Shown here: piece after piece, positions 34,111 through 46,830 of the stretch
Numbering within the stretch: position 1 is the stretch's first letter
How the letters are laid out: each line of letters begins with the position of its first letter
Notes under the pieces: model-generated
Seen by the model: only the letters and a program-made list of their open reading frames with translations
What the model was told of the DNA's origin: nothing
The model's database searches: none
Translations under genes and position numbers: made by a program
Assembly: GCF_012273895.1 (NCBI RefSeq)
Contig: NC_052109.1
Span: 1,488,001-1,552,000 of the forward strand
Length of the DNA: 64,000 bases
Reading direction: 5' to 3'
From: Zerene cesonia
Lineage: Eukaryota; Arthropoda; Insecta; Lepidoptera; Pieridae

Positions 34111-36057
34111 ATATTGGAGTACTCTTTTACCAGCCAGCTTTACAGACAACAGGCCAGGCAACTTATAAAAATGTACTTGTGTCATTAACAGTAGTAATGA
34201 CACAACACCTTTGAATCTCGAAATACACCTGGTGTATTCTATATACAGAGTACAAAGACAACATTCAAATAAAATACGAGATTACATCTCTCCCATTTAC
34301 TTACAATGTATATTTGATATCTCAAAATTGATATTCATTTACATTCCACCATAAATGTTGAGGTATTTAGAATGTGTAACCACTTATTGGTTAGAATAAA
34401 TATAACCAGAGATGCGGGTAAATAAAGTCACAGCGGCAACAGTAATGTATGTAAACTAATATTAAATGTAATATTTGCTTTTATCGTAAAACGATTCTCT
34501 TTCCATAGAGACACAAAACGTCACTCAGAATGCGTAGAATACGAGTATAAACTTTTTTAGTTTTTTCCGTTCAAAAATTGCATTTTTTTGTAATTTTCGT
34601 TGACTTTTTTATTTTAAAGTGTTTGTATGATCTGTTTCATTATTGTGTTATATTATGTTGTTATGTACCTGATAAAGAAACATTTCTTTCTTTCTTTGCT
34701 TTCTTTATTTCAAAACTGTAAATGGGAAAGTGTGTTTGTTTATATGTTTGTTTGTTTTTCTTTCACGTCACAACGGCTTATGATAATTTTTAGTAAATTC
34801 ACAGAACACACAGTTTTAAAATAAAGTCCATTGTCCAATGAAAACCAAAAGAATATCCAACATATTTGAGTTATCTTTATTACACGGATCAGCTTTGTTT
34901 CATTTACATAATTAACATCACATGGAAAAAAAACTGTCACAATGCAAATTTAAAGCTTAGTATGCACGGGCACGGCCACTGCTTCAGCCTATAAACCCGT
35001 AAATATGAATGTTACTATACGAGTAAATTAAATAACGCAAAATGTATATAAAAAACAACATTTTATTTTTTCACAGTTCACTTCGTTACCAACCTTATTT
35101 ACTATACAAGAGAACTTAAATTGTAATAACATTTGTGGAAAAATAAATTAAATGTTGAAGATTTAATTAATGCGTAGCACCATACGAAGTGTAATATGAG
35201 ATACACATAAGATGCATTCAAAAAGACGAATTTTGAATGTAAATACACGATCTCTTATCTTCCATGAGTAACCCAATTTAGCCAATGCAATAATATATTA
35301 ATATGAATGCGAAGAGTTTGTTAACACAAAAATACAAGAATCATGCTATAGATTCATTCCATTGTGATGTTTAAGAAAGACGAATAAACAAACCCACCTT
35401 CCCATTAATAATATTAGTAAGGACTTGTAAGGATAGCGCACTTCACCAGCCTTTTTTGACACAGAGCATTAGGAATATGGCTATCGAATGGTTAAATGGA
35501 ATTAAATTTTCATTATTTAACCTTATTATTTTGCCTAATAGCCTTACCTCATGCTCCGGGCTAAGAGAGTGAAGGAAAGTTTGTGGTTTACATCTCGCAG
35601 ATGCCAATTTAATATTAATTAAACTTGTCCAAATATCGATAAACTGAACCATCAAACGTCATCGTCGTTCGTTGATTTACAGTACATTATTGAATTCTTA
35701 ATCTGCTGTTTACTAGTTTTTCAATTTCAGATTAAATTACTTTTTCCTATACTCCGTCACCCGTTTTGTTTCTAGTCACTATGATTCCTCATATAATAAG
35801 TATACCCAGTGTTTTATACTAGAATTTTCTACGTTTAGCATTGGCTGGCGTTGTGAAAGCTGTACGATTAGAATAATGTGGCGCAAAGCTGACAAAATCT
35901 CAAATATTCACACGTGTATCGCATGCAGAGCCACGGTGCGGTACATTGCATTGTAGTTCTAGCACTTGATCATAGAAGTACTAGATGCGACAGTTATGTT
36001 ATAGTTTCTGTTGTTAAAATAATTTTAATATAAAGTGGATTCGTAGATTAAATCTTC
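34111..36057. other. no gene recognised
   Basis: AT-rich. Contains the palindrome AATACACCTGGTGTATT near 34222 and a possible decayed repeat at 35300-35425 (GAATGCGAAGAGTTTG; ATAATATTAGTAAGG). Confidence 0.55.
34684..34710 (+). repeat. (TTTC)n microsatellite
   Basis: TTTCTTTCTTTCTTTGCTTT tract, one interruption; pyrimidine-rich. Confidence 0.75.
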
Positions 36058-36102
36058 ATAGACCTGCCTCCCAGCAGAGGGAACAAATATGGGCCAATTT
36101 TA
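36058..36102 (+). mobile_element. SINE tail remnant
   Basis: AGACCTGCCTCCCAGCAGAG then GGAACAAATATGGGCC matches the tail-proximal block of the (GAT)n SINE with several changes. Confidence 0.4.
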
Positions 36103-38384
36103 ATTTATTATAAAATTGCAAGTAAGAATGTTATTAGATGCGATCACGTTGCGTTTAATAACTAACCTCTCGGCATAGACAAAGTAATAAATATATGAGT
36201 TTTACATCCGAGAGATCTGTGGTAAAGACTGTTGATAACACAGTTCCTATCCGTATGAACGTTAAAGAAGTATGGTGATAATCAAATAAAAACTGAGGAT
36301 AGTTTTTATAAATCTCCGCTCAAAAATAAACCCACACAAACGTACCTTATGGTTTTTGTATTACTTACTTATATTTTTTCATTCGTAGCAGGTACTTATT
36401 CGTGATAACTGGTCTAGAGTGTTACCAAACATACAAAAATAATACAAGTCCGTTTTCTGATGTTATGACAATTTTTGCAAACGAAAAAAATAAACCACTC
36501 GTTAACATAATGTTAAACCATCTAGCGCAGCTAGCTCTCAATTCAGATGCCACAGGCTGGCAGGACGCCAAGGCTTAAACCCCCTATCTCACGCTGGTCG
36601 CCTGTCCCACGATAACATAGGCACAAATTAACTAAATTACTGCAACTTACCGCCCAGGCCCTGTATTTCTGACTCCTGACTCACACATTCTAAACAAATT
36701 TGACAATTCTCCAAATCGTGCCCCCTTGAGTTTGCTCATTAGTTTGCGAATTGAAAAATGCAGCAATCATTGTAATGATTCGGTTGCATCGTTATTTCTT
36801 TGATGAGCCACCTGACTAAAGACACTTGAGATTAGAGTTATTTGTACCCGTTTTTTGCCTGTTAAATCTATATTCACTTCCTTCTTACTATTTTAGATTC
36901 AGGTATCTATTACGATAGGATAGGTATTTTTAGTGCGGAAGCTATACATTCATTGTAAGATTTTATATTGAAAAATGCAATTTAAATATGTGATTACGTA
37001 AAGGTAAATACGTCCTGTCGTGGTTAAATTCATTCTGCATCTTACGTGAATTCGTAGCTATGGTGCAACTATTAACTGTAGGTATTGTGCAAAAAATTTG
37101 CTGCATAAATTAGTCCCTATAATTTGTTTTTGTTTACAGGTATAATCAACCCAGGCGGACCTGGGAAGAGCAGCTAGTGAGTAGGTATATTACTTTCACT
37201 CAATTTTTGATCTATTCTTAAGAGTAGGTCGAGTATATAAATGCTTTGTATCAATATTGTTTTTGCCGGATAAAAAACAAAACTGAGACATAAATAAATC
37301 AAAAAGTATAATGAGATCGGATCGCGCGCTCACATTCTTCAAAATATAATAGACTATCCTTATCCTATTGAATTGGACGAACAGCAATGAGAGAAGGACA
37401 AAGGGAAACCCTAAACAACGCACAATGGATAGGGCTAATTTATTCACCAGTGACGATAATACACTCTTATCTTTGTATAGCGAAAGAAAATGTTTATAGT
37501 TCAGAACAAAATAGAAGACGCACTTTTAGATTGGAACGTTAATAATGAAATTGAATATTTCCAAAACATTATGATATCACAGGCATTGGTAATGAATTTC
37601 GAGTTACTTGTTAGCATTTCAATAAAAAATACCTAATGTTTTGATTCAGATATCACTGAAAAACATTAAAGTCTTTTGTTCGTTTGATATCCTGTAGTTT
37701 GTGTATCCAGTATTATATTTATAATAATAATACTATGATATGTTATCTTTTGTAATTTGTAAGAATTGAAGGATAAAGTTGTATGAACGTTTTACTGAGT
37801 TAATGGAAGATGAAAGAGAAGATTATTTTTTACTTTTAATACAAATTTTATATGAATTATCACAGGCGTTAATTTTACATTAACATTGAAAAGTTAATCA
37901 GCTAGTAAATCACTATAATTTGTGTTCTAAAATGATTAACCGTTTACGTGTGTGTGCTGTTTTAATACACAACTACATGTATGGTTGTGAACCTCAATTT
38001 GGGTTGTAATTACTGGGTAATTGGTAGCTTCATTGAATGCAAAGTTATTTAAATTAACCACAGAAATGGACGGTCCTTTTATCAGTTTTAATAGAAAAAC
38101 CGTGTTAATATTATGTGGAAAAATTCGTTAATTTTTTTTTTTTTATTTTTGAACAGATTATGATTAAGAGAAAATTTTAACAGTTTCTCCATGCATATGT
38201 TTGCTACGACCCTGATAGTTTCACCATTTTTTCATTTTATATATTATATCTATTTTATTCAATAATTTAGATTGAAGAATATGAAATGATAATTTTTATT
38301 CATATCAATTATTTATATGTAGTTTTAAATCACGGCATCTTTATTAATTAGTAAAAAGTTTCGAATTATGATCAGTGCTTGCGG
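36103..38384. other. no supported gene
   Basis: A minus-strand ATG frame from 36739 reaches a GTAAGT donor at 36650 (29 codons plus 2 nt); too short to support. The rest is AT-rich apart from the Helitron-like end at 37143. Confidence 0.55.
37143..37177 (+). mobile_element. Helitron-like 3' end fragment
   Basis: CCCAGGCGGACCTGGG hairpin followed by AAGAGCAGCTAG before T. Only the 3' terminus is recognisable. Confidence 0.45.
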
Positions 38385-38465
38385 CACGCTTCGGCACGTT
38401 TTGGGTCAGTGCGCACAACACCCACAGAAGATTGACGTAAAATAGTATCATGCTACTATGTTTCG
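38385..38465 (+). mobile_element. SINE-like fragment
   Basis: Sense head fragment: GCACGCTTCGGCACGTTTTG, CACAACACCCACAGAAG, and CATGCTACTATGTTTCG; internally deleted. Confidence 0.55.
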
Positions 38466-38628
38466 TAAAATTCTATGAAGCACTGATATCATTGAAGTTA
38501 TTCTTTGTATATTTGGCGCACCTAATAGTAGTGGTTATGTTATTATATCTACATTAAGTTTAATTACAAAACTTAACGTCTATTTATGTATTTACAATAA
38601 ATGTTTGTAAATGGTTGTGTTTCTTATA

Positions 38629-38818
38629 TCCTTCTAATATTATAAATGCGAAAGTTTGTAGTGTGAGCACTAGCATGTTTGTTACTCTTTCACGCAAAAA
38701 CTACTGAATCGATTGCAATGAAATTTGGTACGTAGATAGCTGGACAACTGGAATAACACATAGTCACTTTTTATCCCGATATTGCTACGGCATACAGACT
38801 TACACAGGGCGCAGCTAG
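38629..38818 (+). mobile_element. Helitron-like non-autonomous element
   Basis: TCCTTCTAATATTATAAATG start and GGGCGCAGCTAG end between A and T. It is slightly shorter than 200 bp because the 3' hairpin region is partly deleted (TTACACAGGGCGCAG), an older copy. Confidence 0.78.
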
Positions 38819-39044
38819 TAGGTATATAAAATAAAAATAAAATAAGGCTATAGTTATTATCAAATTTGCTACAATTTTGTCCCGCGGTGTAGCGATGTTG
38901 CGTGACCGACATAACTTAACAACGAGTCGAAGTTGCGGATATAATAGATGAGGCGAGCTGATGTTTCTGATACTCTCCGGAAACTGTACGTATGTGTGAA
39001 GAAAGCTAAGCCATGCAACGAACATATAGACGTAACTACTTATC

Positions 39045-39353
39045 TCATCATCATCATCATCAACCCATGTTATGTTCCCACTGCTGGGACACAGGCCTAT
39101 GAGGGTTCAGGTCATAATCCACCACGCTGGCCAAGTGCGGGTTGACAGATGTCACATGTCGTCGAACTTTTGATTCTCGGACATGCCGGTTTCCTCACGA
39201 TATTTTCCTTCACCGTTTTAAGCAGTGATGATGTAATCTACATGCGCAGATAAATTGAAAAATCAATTTATTTCATGCATGCTCGCCTCGGTCTCGAGCC
39301 CCGACTTATCAATTTTGAAGTCCGAGATTCTCACCACTGAGCTACCACTGCTT
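39045..39353 (-). mobile_element. tRNA-derived SINE, (GAT)n tail, full length
   Basis: Read on the minus strand: a tRNA-like head with an A-box-like TAGCTCAGTGG and a B-box-like GGCTCGAGACC, then a body with GGTGAAGGAAAATATCGTG and ACATCTGTCAACCCGCACTT, and a tail GTCCCAGCAGTGGGAACAT ending in (GAT)n. RNA polymerase III type II promoter boxes are in place. A common lepidopteran SINE group; five recognisable copies occur in this window. Confidence 0.82.
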
Positions 39354-39639
39354 TCTCACCACTACTTATCTTGTATAGTGATAATATTAGGAGTTGATTA
39401 TCGTTACGCAAGTTCATGTGAGTACCGATAAACCAGGATTCTTTGAAAAATCACTATTCACATACCTAAGCGCTAGTTCAAATTTATATAAACGAGAATT
39501 TCGTAAGAGTTTTGAGCTTAATTTGAGTAAAGACACACTAATAATGCTACTGTTCTTGATACAGAAGCTCGTTTCCTTTCTTTCTTTATTCCCTCCGTCT
39601 ATCCCTTAAAAAAGACAGGTAAAAAAATGGTCATATGTC

Positions 39640-39757
39640 AAAAAATGTCCCCCCGCCTCCCCGCTCTCACCGAATGAAAAATAAAAACATACTACTATTT
39701 CACCTTACCTTCCCCGGTGCGAACTGGCCCAATTGGTGAAGCGTGTTTGGCTCCCAT
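39640..39757 (-). mobile_element. SINE-like fragment
   Basis: Antisense head part, diverged: CTCACCGAATGAAAAATA, TTCCCCGGTGCGAACTGGCC and TGTTTGGCTCCCATTCG. Confidence 0.55.
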
Positions 39758-40331
39758 TCGTACATTAATTTTTCTTTTATCTCTTAGATAAGTTAAACCG
39801 AACAGTTCCATAAGCTATAAAACTGTCTATCTGTAAACAAAATGGATTCCGATTCATAGTCTATATCTACTATATACTAGTCATTTGAGAGACTTTCCCT
39901 TATCACAATATTACACAAGTCCACTCCAACATACAACAACCGTCTAAACCAAACCTAACCACGTCAAAAACGATGCCCACAGCATTTGGCGTCGCATCTA
40001 ATTAATACGGCAATAACGGAGCCAAGAAACATGAGCCGGATATTTTGTCATGTCGAAATATTGCTGTGTCGAATAAAGTCAATTGGAACGGTTATTACGG
40101 TGAATATATCAGGAATTTCGAGTGAGAATTCACCGTTATCGACGTATTGCAGGCGACGCTTTTTTATTGTCATACATTTTTGTGTGCGCCAGCCTCGGCG
40201 GTCATATCGTCAGCAATGTATACAAGATTTCGATTTACTTCTTGCTTATTCGTAACATAAGGTTTATTGCGTTGGGTTTTAAGGAATTATCGGACCCAGA
40301 GCATTTGCTACTGCGTAGTACCGGGAGAACC

Positions 40332-40544
40332 AGGTGCGGGTTGGCAGATGTCACATGTTGTCGAGCTTTTTGATACTTGGACATGCCGGTTTCCTATCGA
40401 TGTTTTCCTTCATCGTTTCAAGCAGTGGTGATGTTTTCCACAAACGTAGATAAATTGAAAAGATTTATTTATTTTGCACCTGGTCACAAACCCCCGACCT
40501 ATGGATTTTAAATCTGACGTCCTCGCCACTGAGCCACCACTGCT
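40332..40544 (-). mobile_element. tRNA-derived SINE, tail truncated
   Basis: Inverted copy from AGGTGCGGGTTGGCAGATG to CACTGAGCCACCACTGCT. The last about 90 bp (CCAGCAGTGGG and (GAT)n) are missing. It lies 1 kb from the 39-kb copy in the same orientation. Confidence 0.76.
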
Positions 40545-40788
40545 ACAAATGTAATAATAAAAAGTTTAAATTGCGTTCAGTGAACGCTGACCTCTATATT
40601 ACAAGCTTACCGAAGACTGTGATCGATTGTACAACGTTCTTTATTTATTAAACATTTGCATGAAATATTTTAAAGGGGACTGAAATAACAATGAATAATA
40701 TTGCAACAACCTCTCCCGCAAGACATTTAATTTTGTTAAATTCAAGTGATTTATCATTCATTTTAGTTTGATCTGGTCGATTGTTCAA

Positions 40789-40815
40789 AATTCATTCATT
40801 CGTTCATTCATTCAT
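40789..40815 (+). repeat. (ATTC)n microsatellite
   Basis: AATTCATTCATTCGTTCATT followed by CATTCATG, one interruption. Confidence 0.8.
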
Positions 40816-41430
40816 GTATATTATTTTAATGATATGTTTTATAAACAAGACGATTTCTTAAACACTATCAAAGCTACGCTAAGAAAGAATGAAAACAGAA
40901 ATCATTATGGTATATTTTTGCTGCATTTAATTAGTAAATACATTGTTTGTGCGGTGTAATTGAATCTTCTGCTGAAATAGAAGCCAAATCACAAATTAAA
41001 TTAGATACTTAATTATTGCTAACTAAATACGGCTTTATTTTGTTGGGAGTAGTGTCTAAAATACCTTGAATGTTATATAAATTTTTCGTATTACAATTAT
41101 TTCGAATTGATAATGTTAATATTACTGGAATATTAATTAAAACAGAATGTGGTTCATTGGAGTTGTGGTCAAATCTTTTTTTATTTCTCAAACATAAGAA
41201 TACAATCAAATGAGCGCTGAAATAAATGAATATCATTTAAAGTTCTTCATAAATCACAAACTTATTTTAATTTAAAAGTGAGCTTACAAAATGAGCGATA
41301 TAATTAATTTTTCGTATCAATTTGTTAATGAGTTTGATACGTAGTTTAATTACATCAATTGATTGTTTAAATAACTAAATACATGTGTGAACTCATATAA
41401 TTTTGAAGTCATTTATTCTACTATTTGTCT

Positions 41431-41594
41431 ACACTAATATTCTAAAGAGGAGACTTTTGTATGTTTGTAGGTTTGTAACGTTTTCACGCACAAACCACTG
41501 GACCGATTTCAAAAAATCTTTCACCATTAAAAATCTGCAACTTCACTGAGTGACAAAGGCTACATATACAGGCAAAGGCAGGGCGAACAGCTAG
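41431..41594 (+). mobile_element. short Helitron-like element, second family
   Basis: Starts ACACTAATATTCTAAAGAGG and ends GCAGGGCGAACAGCTAG before T. The interior ACCACTGGACCGATTTCAAA is typical of these repeats. The related copy at 14586-14743 shares the ACCGATTTCAAAAA and TTCACTGA-type blocks. Confidence 0.6.
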
Positions 41595-42214
41595 TCTTAG
41601 ATAAAGTAGTTATCACATGAGTGTAGAACAAAGTAGCTCTGTCTTCAATACCCAATGGAAAGTAATGAATGTAAAAACGTATCTGCACTTAGACCATACA
41701 ATATGTAAACTCAAACTTACAGTTAAATTATTTTATATATTTTGATTGCTATTTTCGAATTTCCTCTTTGTCACCTCGTATATTTTCCGCTCACGCTGTC
41801 ATATTGAAAAATGGCTTTTTAAAATAGCACTTTGACGACATCTCATTTCTGAGTCATTTTAAATAAATACCTATGGACACATTTTTAACCAAATAGCTGC
41901 ACTGGGTTATTAAATGAAAAGACGTTCTGTCATCAATTCTTAAAGTCTGCCGAGCTCTGAATAGATACAAGAAAAACAACGTAGGTCCGAACACTTTACA
42001 AAAATCTCGCAATATGTTAGAGCAAGAATCAGAGGGAATTTCGCACGTGGTACAAGTTGTAGGATGTTCTTTATATGCTCCAACCAACCCAACCAAAGTA
42101 TTTGATGTCACACGAAGATATTTAAATCTTTGGACCCAGCTGTCTTCGTTTGAACTGTCAAATTCGTGTAAATAACCGGTATTTTTGTTTCTCGCCAAAA
42201 GTTTCTCACATTTA

Positions 42215-42414
42215 TCCTACTAATATTATAAATGCGAAAGTTTGTAAGGATGTGTGTGTGTTTGTTGCTCTTTCACGCAAAAACTACTGAACCGATAGCA
42301 ATGAAATTTGGTACGTAGACCGCTGGACAACTGGAATGATATATAGGCAACTTTTTATCTCGATATTCCTACGGGATACGGACTTACGCGGGTGAAACCG
42401 CGGGGCGCAGCTAG
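42215..42414 (+). mobile_element. Helitron-like non-autonomous element, full length (200 bp)
   Basis: Starts TCCTACTAATATTATAAATG and ends GGGGCGCAGCTAG, inserted between A (42214) and T (42415), as expected for Helitrons (5' TC, 3' CTRR, AT target, no duplication). A short GC-rich hairpin (GCGGGTGAAACCGC) lies just before the 3' end. It resembles the lepidopteran Lep1-type group as I recall it. It has no coding capacity and would need a Rep/helicase in trans. Nearly identical to 43806-44005. Confidence 0.85.
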
Positions 42415-42983
42415 TCTGTCATAAGATAATTCTACTTACAATAATGGACACAACAAAAACTTACCAAGGGAAATAAACAATTGTAGTTTATTAGCTTGTT
42501 GTGTAAAAGTAACAATGAAATGTAATAAAAAGAACATGCTCACAATAATTAGTCTTCAAATTATTAGAACTTCACCAAATTTAATTCGTACTGCACGGAT
42601 TGGAACGTTTTGAAGTCATTTAAAAAGACAAGCGAATATTTCCAAGCAACGGTTTAAATGCCCGATTACTCCAATAAATAATAGATCACTAAAGAACACT
42701 AGTATCTTATAACTTTAACCAAAGTTAAAATGTAAAGATCTCGCCGGGCCGTCGTAAAGAAAGTTTTGAAAATGGCGGTTCAGTATATCGCTTTCCCATG
42801 CAGATAAAGATAGAATCGAGATGACTAAAGGGCGCTATAAGATTATATTAACTGATATTACAAATTATTCATCTGTCGTACTTAAATAATACTGTAATAT
42901 AATAATTACAAACAAAAATGTGTTTTCACGCTTTCGGCCGGTTTCGCTACTTTCTGATAAAGTTTCTATTCAAATCACTTTTC

Positions 42984-43140
42984 AATAGACTTCAAAAAAG
43001 GAGGAGAATCAATTTCACTATATTCTATCTGTTTGTTATGTCATAACTTTTTACTGGGTGAAGTGGTCTACCGGGTTTTATTGAAATTTGGTGCACATGT
43101 GATCCCATTTAAATTTGGTCCAGTTCTAACAATTTGAAGA
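42984..43140 (+). repeat. dispersed repeat (GACTTCAAAAAAGGAGGAG family)
   Basis: AGACTTCAAAAAAGGAGGAG, then TTTTTACTGGGTGAAGTGG and CCCATTTAAATTTGGTCCAG, in an order I recall from a very common lepidopteran repeat. Inverted relatives lie at 55389-55467 and 57372-57490. Confidence 0.55.
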
Positions 43141-43805
43141 TCGAGTTGTTTTATTATACATAATTGAATTGATGTAAATTTTCATATATCATTTGTCTCT
43201 TTCCTATGTAGATAAGTCAACAGAGCAGAGAAACATTTTTTTTTTCGAGAAAAGGTATAAACATAATCAGATTTGTAACCTCTTATACTAGCTATAGTAC
43301 TCATTTAGCAAATTACGTCTAAAGCATCTATCAGTAGACCGAAATACTCATCGATAATTCTAGAACTGCAAACATTAACTACAAAGAAGCAAGCAAACAG
43401 AGCTCTCACAAAAGCCAAATAAAATGCTGGCAAAATAGCCAAATTGCAAACGTCAGCCGTACAGCACATCTCTTGATTGATATAAAGCAATCCCTGCTGG
43501 CTTATTGATTCTGTCAGATCGACACTTGACTAGTGAACGCTTAATATGCCGATAGTTTCGAAATTGCAATTTACGTGCACACTAAGAAAGCAGTTAATTC
43601 AGCTCGAACTGGCTTGAGTTCGATTTAATTGAGCCAAACTTGGTTGCGGTCGTAACTGTTATTAGTAAACTGTGAATGTAGATTCTTTTATTTTGTGTTT
43701 AGTTAACTGCATCGCAATGAAGTTAAAAGTGAAACAAGACGTCACGAGTTGTTCATTATATACTATTAGCATGAATATATCATGAACCTTAATCATACTA
43801 TCCTA

Positions 43806-44005
43806 TCCTACTAATATTATAAATGCGAAAGTTTGTAAGGATGTGTGTGTGTTTGTTGCTCTTTCACGCAAAAACTACTGAACCGATAGCAATGAAATTT
43901 GGTACGTAGACCGCTGGACAACTGAAATGACATATAGGCAACTTTTTATCTCGATATTCCTACGGGATACGGACTTACGCGGGTGAAACCGCGGGGCGCA
44001 GCTAG
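43806..44005 (+). mobile_element. Helitron-like non-autonomous element, full length (200 bp)
   Basis: Same length and termini as 42215-42414, again between A and T. The two share variants not seen in the other copies here (GATAGCAATG, GACCGCTGG, TATCTCGATATTCC) and differ at only a couple of bases that I can find, near the ...GACATATAGG segment. They are one recent subfamily. Confidence 0.85.
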
Positions 44006-44501
44006 TCATAAATAATCGGTCAAATGTGAGTCGAATCGATTCTACGTAGGCAGTTATTATTTACACAATTAATAATTGTGTTTTCGTATATACGTAAACA
44101 TAATTCTTTATATAAAACCATACGGTTTTAACAAGTTAATAGAACTTTCCCTGAGCCAAAGCTCTCCGTGTCTGGCTGTCTGTGCTACACGAACACGTAG
44201 TGGTAACATGAAGTTCATATCAAAGTAGGTCTCAGGTCTGCTGACACTTGAAGCTGTGTAAAATTGAACTTCTAAGCCAACGCAATCGAAAGATACAGGT
44301 GTTTGTACTGCAAGTTTTTGACTCCCGCAGAGGAATCAATATCTACAGGGAACTTCCTATGAACTGAGAATCTAGAAATTTGGTATGGAGCAATTTTTTG
44401 TATCATAAATAAAAATGAAAACCGTAAATTATAGTTATATCATATAATGAAAAACAGGTTTACACGGAACCCTCGGCGCGCGACTTCAACTCGCTTGGCC
44501 G
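44006..44501. other. no gene recognised
   Basis: 44145-44350 is moderately complex (GAGCCAAAGCTCTCCGTGTC, GACTCCCGCAGAGGAATC) and may be an unrecognised dispersed repeat. Confidence 0.5.
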
Positions 44502-44585
44502 TTTTTATTTATATCATAATCGGCAATGGAGCTGACACTGGTGGGTCGCCTAATGATAAGCGCTACCTCCGCAAACATTTGCGAA
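44502..44585 (-). mobile_element. SINE-like fragment (tail half)
   Basis: ATATCATAATCGGCAATGGA, GGTGGGTCGCCTAATGATAA and CCGCAAACATTTGCGAAA match the tail-proximal block of the GTGGGAGTCGAG family, antisense. Confidence 0.5.
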
Positions 44586-44933
44586 ATTTACATTTAAATA
44601 ATAACAAAAATAAAAGAGAAACATATTTTTTTGTCAACGCAAAAGAGGAATCCACTGTTGTAATTACAAATCCCATTCGATTGTGCATCCCGCGGCTGAT
44701 TGATGTAATACAATCCCCCAGCTTATTGATTCCATCTGTCTGATAGTTGCGACGTCGATTTTTCACAATTTATAGCAATGCAGTTGATAAAGGGATGCAA
44801 ATTGTACTTAAAATGTACTATTGTATGGATAACGGTGAATATTATAACATCATAAACAAGAAGTCATTGAATTTTAATTTTTAGTTTTATAGCATTGAAA
44901 TGCTTTATAAATCCGAAATTTTGATTTATAAAG

Positions 44934-44998
44934 CACGGTTAGGCAAGATGCGCAGGTTCGAATCCTGCCTCGTGATCAAATTTTTTCTATTCTTTCAA
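44934..44998 (+). repeat. tRNA-like repeat fragment with perfect B box
   Basis: GCGCAGGTTCGAATCCTGCC resembles a tRNA T-arm (5-bp stem, TTCGAAT loop) with the downstream TCGTGATC. There is no matching 5' acceptor strand or D-arm, so it is not a tRNA gene. Related inverted pieces: 6368-6440 (GTGAGGCAGGATTTAAACC) and 33304-33345 (GATTCGAACCCGCCTCGTC). Confidence 0.5.
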
Positions 44999-45592
44999 AA
45001 AAAATTTCTGAAGTCATTGAATGTTATATTATTACATTTTATTTAAATAATTTATCATTATTATTGCCATATAATAATTATTATTCAAATATGTTTTAAA
45101 TACAAATATAATTAAACTATTATATTCTAAAAAAAAGAACAAATACCAATATACCTCTGCGTAATACAAGTGTGACTCATTTGAGCATATATTTAGTGTG
45201 TAAACGCGCCACATACGTAGAAAAATACTTCGATAACACCTCTTTCTGGACGGTGGTGTAGATAAAACGAAGATTAATTCAAGACGGGCATCAAAGATTA
45301 AGTCTACCTGGCGTGACTCCAAGCGGACCTTGTGGCAATTCGGTGCAATAAGATTTTATCAGCTTAGGGCTTATATAATGTAGTGGTATTTGGGAACACA
45401 TCCAGTAACCGTGGTATGCTATTGATGCCATATGTGTACCCTATTCTTTTTCTCTTCTTAAAGCGGGAAAATCTTGCATAGATAACCACGGAGCCTGGGG
45501 AAGGAGCAGTGAGTTATGTGGCATTCCTGACGACTAGAGCCCCACTGTTTTCCGTAGAGAAGGGGTCATGAGTGCTGGTATTCGTCCGCGAA

Positions 45593-45752
45593 TCTATACT
45601 AATAGTGAAGAGTTTGTTTGTTTGTTTGAGCGCACTAATCTCAGTAACTGCTTGTCCGATTTGAAAAATTCTTTCAGTGTTAGATAGCCCATTGATTGAG
45701 GAAAGCTATAGGCTTTATATGTACCATGGGCAAAGCCGGGGCGCATCGCTAG
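45593..45752 (+). mobile_element. short Helitron-like element, second family
   Basis: TC start (TCTATACTAATAG), CTAG end (GGGGCGCATCGCTAG), A/T flanks. The core GTTAGATAGCCCATTGATTG is shared with a fragment at 33770-33880. Not alignable by eye with the 200-bp family beyond the ends. Confidence 0.62.
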
Positions 45753-46830
45753 TGTGTATAATCTATATCTTGAGAAAATACTGGAAATAAAGAAATCACT
45801 GCGTAAATCAATCACTGCTCTTTTTAATAATTGTATGCCAATAGTGTATATTCAGGAATCACAAGGAAATGATTTTTTTAAATTGTTCGTGTCGTATCTT
45901 AGCGCGATCTAACAAACAAAAAATTTAACTCAAATGTTTATTTATTCAATCAGACTTCGTAAAGAATCACGTTTGAATCGTCATAGCACATTTTTAACAT
46001 TTACCACCAGCAAAGCTTAAGAATACTAAAGGTACAAATTAAAAAAAAAATGATTTGTTTGTTGTCTGTTTTCTCCTTGTCTATGTCTTATACTAAATAT
46101 ACTCGTATATAGTATAGAATGGAATTAGAATAGAATTTAGGCGTTTTAAAATGCCGAGAAATGCTTATTTGTATTATAAATAGTTGCATCTTTTCAAATA
46201 ATTATAATGTCATTCCTATATTAAGTTTACATATTAATAACCTTTGTAAATTTACCAAAGTTTATCAAATATATAAATATTTATCTATCCTTTTTTCTAA
46301 TACATTATTTTGTGTATTTAAAGTGGAATTTAAATTCTTCAAAAACCTTATAGCTCTGTTAAGTCTATGGTAATATACCCTAAGCTAATTCTGTAAACAG
46401 AAGGCTGATTTTGAGATCTAGATAGTAGGCCGTGCAGCGTGGTGTGGGGAACTACTGTGAATGCCTAATGAGGGTGTGATTTATAACCTTAAGATGGCCT
46501 TATTTTAGGTCATTTGTAACATGCCTTATTTTCCCATGCACGCCTTGCTTCGTACTAACCCAGAGCCCTTAAACCTTTATTTATGATTGATGAAATCGCT
46601 GTTTTGTTGTTTAAGTATTACAACGAATGCAGAAATGTAAATTTCTTTGAGCTAATTACGGCACATGTGGGTCACCGTGTATTCAATAAAGAAGCGTTAA
46701 ATGTATTTAATGTATTTAATTATCTTTAAAGAATTAGTAAATTTTATAACATTTTTTTATCGAAATCAAAAAAGGAAAGTCAATTCGAGAGAAGAATTTT
46801 AACGATTCGAAATGAGATCCATGGGGTTAC

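Noticed and set aside
41854..42198. 114-codon minus-strand frame
   Set aside because: Composition is reasonable, but there is no ATG in the frame, no splice sites, and it ends at a Helitron-like boundary upstream.
44934..44998. tRNA gene
   Set aside because: Only the T-arm is present; no D-arm, anticodon arm or pairing acceptor stem.
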